Assembly (NCBI GenBank): GCA_014281115.1
Contig: JACONQ010000001.1
Span: 124,001-188,000, forward strand
Source of the DNA: Laburnicola sp. R22_1
Lineage: Eukaryota > Ascomycota > Dothideomycetes > Pleosporales > Didymosphaeriaceae
Reading direction: 5' to 3'
DNA length: 64,000 bases
Below the pieces are notes generated by a model. It searched no databases and was not told the origin of the DNA. It saw only the letters and a program-made list of their open reading frames with translations. Made by a program: the position numbers and the translations under genes. Of the stretch, positions 58,106-64,000 are shown piece after piece. Within the stretch, counting starts at the first letter, position 1. Every line of letters begins with the position of its first letter.

Positions 58106-61100
58106 TTCTGCTTACTAAGTTCCATCGCCTCTAACTGCCATGTCGCAAGAGTTTCGTACGATGATATAGTAAAGGGATGTTGAGGACCTAAAACTACTGT
58201 CTGCAGCCCGCAGCAGTCCTCCATTAGTGAGATGGCTTTGTTTGTGAGTCCCTGACCCTTTAACGTAAACGCGAGATTGTTCATGCTGGTCAGCGTGGAA
58301 GGATGCTCCTCCCCAAGCACCCTCTTGAACATCTCCATCACTTGCACCTCCAGCTCTTCGGCCTCCTTCCACCGGCCTTGATTCCTATACGTCGACGCCA
58401 GGTTGGCCATGCTGGTCAGCGTGTCTGGATGCTCCTCCCCAAGCACCCTCTTTGTCGTCTCCATCACTTGCACATCCAGCTCTTCGGCCTCCTTCCACCG
58501 GCCTTGATTCCAAAACGTCGACGCCAGGTTGGCCATGCTGGTCAGCGTGTCTGGATGCTCCTCCCCAAGCACCCTCTTTCTCGTCTCCATCACTTGCACC
58601 TCCAGCTCTTCGGCCTCCTTCCACCGGCCTTGATTCCTGTACGTCGACGCCAGGTTGGCCATGCTGATCAGCGTGTCTGGATGCTCCTCCCCAAGCACCC
58701 TCTTGAACGTCTCCATCACTTGCACAAACAGCTCTTCGGCCTCCTTCCACCGGCCTTGATTCCAAAACGTCGACGCCAGGTTGGCCATGCTGGTCAGCGT
58801 GTCTGGATGCTCCTCCCCAAGCACCCTCTTTCTCGTCTCCATCACTTGCACCTCCAGCTCTTCGGCCTCCTTCCACCGGCCTTGATTCCTGTACGTCGAC
58901 GCCAGGTTGGCCATGCTGATCAGCGTGTCTGGATGCTCCTCCCCAAGCACCCTCTTGAACGTCTCCATCACTTGCACAAACAGCTCTTCGGCCTCCTTCC
59001 ACCGGCCTTGATTCCAAAACGTCGACGCCAGGTTGGCCATACTGGTCAGCGTGTCTGGATGCTCCTCCCCAAGCACCCTCTTTCTCGTCTCCATCACTTG
59101 CACCTCCAGCTCTTCGGCCTCCTTCCACCGGCCTTGATTCCTGTACGTCGACGCCAGGTTGGCCATGCTGGTCAGCGTGTCTGGATGCTCCTCCCCAAGC
59201 ACCCTCTTTCTCGTCTCCATCACTTGCACCTCCAGCTCTTCGGCCTCCTTCCACCGGCCTTGATTCCTGTACGTCGACGCCAGGTTGGCCATGCTGGTCA
59301 GCGTGTCTGGATGCTCCTCCCCAAGCACCCTCTTTCTCGTCTCCATCACTTGCACCTCCAGCTCTTCGGCCTCCTTCCACCGGCCTTGATTCCTATACGT
59401 CGACGCCAGGTTGGCCATGCTGGTCAGCGTGTCTGGATGCTCCTCCCCAAGCACCCTCTTTGTCGTCTCCATCACTTGCACATCCAGCTCTTCGGCCTCC
59501 TTCCACCGGCCTTGATTCCAAAACGTCGACGCCAGGTTGGCCATGCTGGTCAGCGTGTCTGGATGCTCCTCCCCAAGCACCCTCTTGAATGTCTCCATCA
59601 CTTGCACAAACAGCTCTTCGGCCTCGTCATACCGTCCGTCAGTGAGCAATGCCATAGCGCATTTCCGTGCTAGGACTATCCTATCTTCCTTCTCTTCTTT
59701 AGGGACCTCATGAGACAGAGCATACCTAGCATGGGGAAGCAATCGTCTCCATTTGCTTCGATTTCCGTGAGTATGGTCTGGGAACACTCTAAGCAGCCGT
59801 GCAATAGCGTGTTGACTCCATTGGTCCAGCCTCTCTTGCTTTTGGAGCCATCCCCGTAGAGCACTATGTACTAACTGGTGGAGGTCGAGCGCAGACTCGG
59901 CGGGCCGCCTAGTAACAAGCCCGTAGCTGTTAAGAATTCTTATCGCAGCTTCCCTTTCGCGAGGAGGGTGCTTCTAGAAGATCGAGCGGGATGTCTTTTC
60001 GGTCTACTGAGGCCGCAAGAAACAGATATTCTGCTGCTAGTGGATCACTACCGCGGATCTGGTCCATGGAGATGAGAAGTGTGGTGGCTACAGGGCCTGT
60101 TGTGCCATATTCTTGTAGCCTGCCTTCCGATGGTACACGGCTACGCTCGCGAGCTTCCTCCTTTTGCCTAAGCAACTGTAATTGGTAGTGTCCTAGCGTA
60201 GTGTTTCTGGTGTTGATGTACGCTGCTGCTTGGACAATTGCTAGGGGAAGATATGATAACTCTTGCAGCAAAGGTCTCGCCTCCTGTTGCTCACTTTCTA
60301 AAATTGGAGTCTTCAAATAGTTCTGCAACGTCCTTCTCGCTACATCGGGCGTCATTTCCCCAAGCTCTACAATCTTCTGTAGTTCTAGCCTCTCAGTTAT
60401 CTTGCTGTTGGTGGTCGTGAAGATGATGGAACATAGTTTGGACTGTGGCAGGTAATCGATCAAGTTGGCGGCCCCCGGTGCTGTGGACATCCCGCCGGAC
60501 CCCAGGTCAATGCGGTCCACGTTGTCGAAAATGAGCAACCACTGCTTTGAGCCCTTTCTGCTCAGATAAAGTTTTACCAGCTGCCTGATATCTGCCTTCT
60601 CATCTGCCCAGCCAGGAATGTCAAGCTTTTGCGCAATATTTGCATATGACCGATAGAGACTGTCTGCGTCGCTTGCGTCGATCCAGAAGACCGACCAGTT
60701 CTTGTTCTTTCGTCTTGTCTGGTACGCAAGCTCGAGCGCCAGCTGTGACTTGCCAGTCCCTTCTGGTCCGGTTATTGCCATCATTGTAGTTTGCTTGCCC
60801 GTGAAGAGACTTGCTTCCAGTTCAGCAAGCTGTAGCTCCCGGCCAACAAAATGGTCGTTCTGGGAAAATGGGATGATAGACGGAGCGGCATCGGCTGCTT
60901 CCACCTCAATTCGGAGTCTTCTCCACGCCTGCTCCTTTCCCTCGCCGTAGGAAGTAGACATAAAGATGTTAAGAAGTCCGAGAAGACAGTATACCTCGTC
61001 TTCTTCTTCAGTCGTCTGGCGATGTTTGGCCCATTCCGTTCGCTCATGTACAGTGAATTCGTCTAATAGACAGTTCTGCAGGGCCTTGACCGGAATGCGA

Positions 61101-61618
61101 GTAATCTCGTGTATCAACTGCTCGAGGGATCGTTTATCGCCTATCCGCTGTCTGTCGGAAGAAAAGAACTCGATCGATGCTGGAGCAATAAGCTCCTGAA
61201 GTGTCCAGCCTCGAGTGAACCATTCGCTCGCCCGAAAAGATGCCTCTAAGGCAGGCTCTTGGCGTATGTCGGCTGCAGTGGGTACTAAAACGTCTGGTAG
61301 GAATACATAGCATCTTGTTGCATCTCTGTACCAACGAAACATCGAGTTGATTGCTCTCGAGAGCTCACGAAGGTTCCATTTATCAATGCAACACGTGTCG
61401 ATCCAGAAGTACTGAAGCTGGTCCTTGGCCGCCTGTTCCGCACAGAACTCGATCTTTTGATAACCCTTCTTCTCTTTGTAGGTGTTGCCTCCGATATCTT
61501 CGAAGAGAACCTCAGAATCTCCCCATCTGTGTGAAAGGATAGCATAGGGTGGAATAGTCTTCCCGCTGAAGTCGGTCGAGACGAGTCTCTTGGAATGATT
61601 GAAGTGAAGAAGCCGCAT
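58096..61618 (-). pseudogene. HET - NB-ARC - TPR receptor (fungal NLR), single frameshift
   Basis: From ATG 61618: a HET domain (about residues 1-160; YAILSHRWG, FWIDTCCID, SMFRWYRDATRCYVFLPDV), then NB-ARC with Walker A GPEGTGKS (about residue 285) and Walker B WLLIFDNVD, an ARC region (FTTTNSKITERLE, LPLAIVQAAAYI), and eleven 42-residue TPR units. The HET/NB-ARC part and the TPR part are in different frames. They switch near 59970-59985, where one extra base ends the first frame at 59930; the second frame is open from there down to the stop at 58096. I see no intron to bridge it, so this allele is probably broken or shifts frame at a low level. Such proteins act in allorecognition and cell death (HET-E/HNWD class). 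Confidence 0.9.
58240..59625 (-). repeat. TPR array, eleven 126-bp units, ten nearly identical
   Basis: Ten units (58366-59625) share the 42-residue consensus starting EAEELxVQVMETxKRVLGEE and ending NQGRWK. Only four places vary: residue 6 (F/D/E), residue 13 (F/T/R), residue 26 (T/I) and the pair at 35-36 (FW/YR). The eleventh unit is diverged (GQGLTN end). Units 6-7 and 8-9 are the same dimer. High identity at DNA level points to recent expansion or conversion. Confidence 0.93.
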
Positions 61619-61734
61619 CGTTACCACGTCGTTTCTCGGTCAAGGAAGCAGAAAACACAGACAATCCAGGGCAAGACGCTGTTAGGAACTAGCTAAGATG
61701 GGTGGATATAGATCGTGGGAGAAAGCGCAGGCGG

Positions 61735-62141
61735 TGGAATATGATGGTTGAGTGTGGGTTGCGAGGGCGGCCTCCCAAGGCTGTGCACGGGGGGCGCTCG
61801 ATGTGCTCAGCCCCGCCCGGCTGACTTGCTCAGGCGAGCGCCCTTGTCTTGTGTTCGCCCGCAAACAATTCAACAAATTTCATCTGCTTGCTAACGATTC
61901 AACTTAATTGATGCGGCATCGAGGAAATAAGCCTTGCAGGCTTAGCATCCTAACGGCCGGGGTGAAGTGATATCGATAAGAGGCGAGCCCGTCCTGCTGC
62001 GCGCCTCAGGTCCGCAACCTCCAGCCACAACTGGGAGCGCTCGCCTGAGCAAGTCAGCCGGGCGGGGCTGAGCACATCGAGAGCCCCCGTGCACAGCCTT
62101 GGGAGGCCGCCCTCGCAACCTATACTCGGCCATCATAATAC
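61735..62141. mobile_element. MITE-like palindromic element upstream of the NLR
   Basis: Two ~105-bp inverted arms (61735-61843 and 62031-62141) with a ~185-bp centre. Shared blocks: GGTTGCGAGGGCGGCCTCCC, AAGGCTGTGCACGGGGG and TGCTCAGCCCCGCCCGGCTG. Ends read ATGATGG..CCATCAT. No clear target duplication, so the superfamily is not assigned. It lies about 120 bp upstream of the NLR start codon and adjoins the right arm of the larger inverted repeat. Confidence 0.8.
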
Positions 62142-62142
62142 C

Positions 62143-62325
62143 TAGCAAGAGATAGGTGTGGCAATCGGATTGTCTCTAAAGCGGCAGGCTCGACGTAAAC
62201 AGCATAGCTAAAATATCACGGTTTGCTTAGAAATCATGGTAAGGTGCAGTCTATGTGAGATGGTACTTCGAGTTGCCACCGCTAGCAGGGAGGATGGCCG
62301 AACCGCACCGGCCAGGACCTTGCGC
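62143..62325 (-). repeat. right arm of the ~190-bp inverted repeat around the NLR gene
   Basis: Reverse complement of 57908-58105 with few differences (see that entry). Located directly after the palindromic element. Confidence 0.92.
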
Positions 62326-62869
62326 GAAGGGGATTGATTTTGTTCTGGTGCGAATGAAGGAGGTTGAAATTGACACCAGATATCGCCACTTCTAACCGAG
62401 GCGCAAAGAGATCCAGAGTTGACCAAGATCGGATGGAACTGGAACCGGGCACTCGGAACCGAACTACTAGAACCAAAAAATACTCACTAACGCTAAGCAG
62501 ATATAACACGTGCACAAGGCCAAGAAGGCGACCAGGGAACTATTGTACGTCATAGTGATCTTGCAGCCAATGGCGTCGTGAACGTAGACGCGAGTGCTCG
62601 ACCCAACGACTGGCTCGCAACAAAATACTATTCGCAATACGAAGACAATCTAAGAGATCGCATTGCAGAGTTAGATGCAACTGCTAGCTTGCAGTCAGAC
62701 AGCTCGCCCTTCAAGGATCAACCTAATCGTGGCGCGAAGGATGTCTATTGCAAGAGCGACACATAGTCTCAAATCACGATCCAGAGTATGTGAATGTATG
62801 GAAAAGAGCAATTCGAAGCGCTAGTGTATTTCACAATAAGTCTCAATACAAAGTGCTACCAATGCAACC
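62326..62869. other. intergenic spacer, no gene seen
   Basis: A plus-strand frame at 62578-62766 is open but lacks any domain or splice pattern I can support. Confidence 0.4.
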
Positions 62870-64000
62870 TCACCCACCGCCCGCTTCAGCGTCGCTAACC
62901 CCCAAAAACCCATCCCACCACTTGCGGAAGTCCCCATCGACCCAATCCCTCAGCACCTTTAAGCTCTTGACCAGCCGATATGCCTGCACCGTATTCGCCG
63001 TGTTTCCCAAGGGAACCGAATGAAAGATCTGAATATTCGATACCGGTTTGCGAATGTCCGAATTCGATGGGTGGGGGGCGTTTGAGGGCATGACCCGGGC
63101 GAAGAAGAGCGACCACGCTTCGGATTGAATGTCGATGAGCGGAAATACAGTCTGTGAGAGGATATCAGAGGGATCCGGGACCATCACGACGGTGGGAGAC
63201 GGGGTCGGTTCCTGCGTCTGTGGCTGCTCCGCTCGCGACATCCTGCCACCTCTCCCACGGCTTTTCCGTCGACCTCGTGTGACCATCTCCGATTCCAGTC
63301 GGCCAGGGCGTGCCTCTGCTGCCGGCTTCTTCACCCCAAGCGGATCAAGCTGCCCCACGAGTGCCTCGAGCCGTGCCACCTGCGCCGCCACCCACACGCC
63401 CAGTTGTACCTTCGCCTCCTCCACGGTCCGACTCTCGGTCTTGGTTTCGATCGATACAGCGATAGGTCGAGCGCGCAGACCCTCGTAGCCGACGTGGTTG
63501 ATGGAATCGGTCGACATGCCGATGAGGGATGATATAATGTCGCGTGCGGGACAGGAGGGCTCGAGGTGAATGGCGTAATCGACGATCTTGCCAGTTGTGA
63601 GGTTGTTCGAATGCGTGGGGCGATATTCCGGTGTGATTCTGGCTGCAGTTCTGGATGGTGTCACTCTGGTTAGCGAAGCTCTTTGAGTGTCCTAAGTCGT
63701 GGACGGGCGGAAGAGTACTTACACGCTTCGGAACCCAACACTCGTCTCATCGTTTCCCAACGCCAGCTCCAGCACCTTGGTGTGCACGCGATTGTTCCAC
63801 TCGGTCTCATGGTCCCGGTTCACCGAACATCGGTGCGACAGCGAAATGATGTCCTGTATGGTCCGCAGCTCCCACAACAGCTCGTCCACTGGCCTTTCGT
63901 CCGACGTGTCGAACTGGTGCTGCTTCACCTTGCCCATGTCCGCCTCTGCCAGCCGTTGTTTGAGTTTCGCAGGCACCACAGGCCCGTCGCCCACGTCCTC
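62870..64000 (-). CDS. PD-(D/E)XK nuclease-like protein, 5' end outside the window
   Basis: The last two exons are 64000-63723 and 63665-62870, joined across a 57-bp intron (63666-63722; GTAAGT donor, GCTAACCAG end). The frame is open to the right edge with no clear ATG, so the start is beyond 64000. The exon before the intron has the conserved ERPVDELLWELRTIQDIISL and EWNNRVHTKVLELAL. The next exon has GKIVDYAIHLEP (Asp) and IAVSIETK (E-x-K), the acidic and Lys positions of the PD-(D/E)XK fold, then SRGRGGRMSR, a basic insert, and a C-terminal part. Such proteins are expanded in Dothideomycetes and mostly uncharacterised; some resemble ancient transposon-linked nucleases. Nuclease activity is not shown. 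Confidence 0.78.

Noticed and set aside
58240..59625. CRISPR-like array from regular 126-bp repeats
   Set aside because: The repeats are contiguous coding units without unique spacers, in a fungal genome.
58303..59673. 456-residue open frame on the plus strand across the TPR array
   Set aside because: It is the antisense of near-identical repeats; lack of stops is a by-product of unit composition and a length divisible by three.

Overview
This window is nuclear DNA from a filamentous ascomycete (Pezizomycotina). Several features point to Dothideomycetes, probably Pleosporales: introns of 44-93 bp (one of 200 bp) with GT..AG ends and CTRAY branch sites, a Zn2Cys6 factor, an AA9 lytic polysaccharide monooxygenase, HET/NB-ARC/TPR and 2EXR proteins, and gene-poor AT-rich blocks typical of repeat-induced point mutation (RIP). 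The lineage below subphylum is inference.

Region 1 (1-3.1 kb) holds two decayed DNA transposons: a hAT cut by the window edge and a pogo/Fot1-like element. Region 2 (3.85-22.3 kb) is a secondary-metabolite cluster: a secreted alpha/beta hydrolase, a Zn2Cys6 regulator, a P450, a second alpha/beta hydrolase, a highly reducing polyketide synthase (KS-AT-DH-ER-KR-ACP), and a bZIP-basic/ankyrin regulator of the kind represented by TOXE. The tailoring genes look intact. The synthase is broken by two hAT-type MITEs, one Tc1/mariner element and a nonsense codon. The ankyrin regulator also carries a stop.

Region 3 (22.4-34.75 kb) is transposon DNA. A 2.7 kb AT-rich block is followed by a nested stack: an old pogo remnant split by a copia retrotransposon with identical LTRs, then two more pogo elements that abut and share one TA. 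Region 4 (35.7-45.4 kb) returns to host genes: an AA9 monooxygenase with six exons, a 2EXR protein, two tiny cysteine-rich proteins and a Vac7-like vacuolar protein. A second AT-rich block (46.0-47.9 kb) carries the same ~95 bp repeat family as the first.

Region 5 (48-64 kb) holds a CUE-like protein, another 2EXR protein, an IST1 (ESCRT-III) gene, a HET-NB-ARC-TPR immune-type receptor whose TPR units are almost identical, and a PD-(D/E)XK-like protein running off the right edge. The receptor is enclosed by a ~190 bp inverted repeat and broken by one frameshift. The most unusual items are the receptor's patterned repeat array, the transposon-silenced polyketide cluster with its TOXE-like regulator, and a copia element whose primer-binding site matches the initiator-tRNA anticodon arm.
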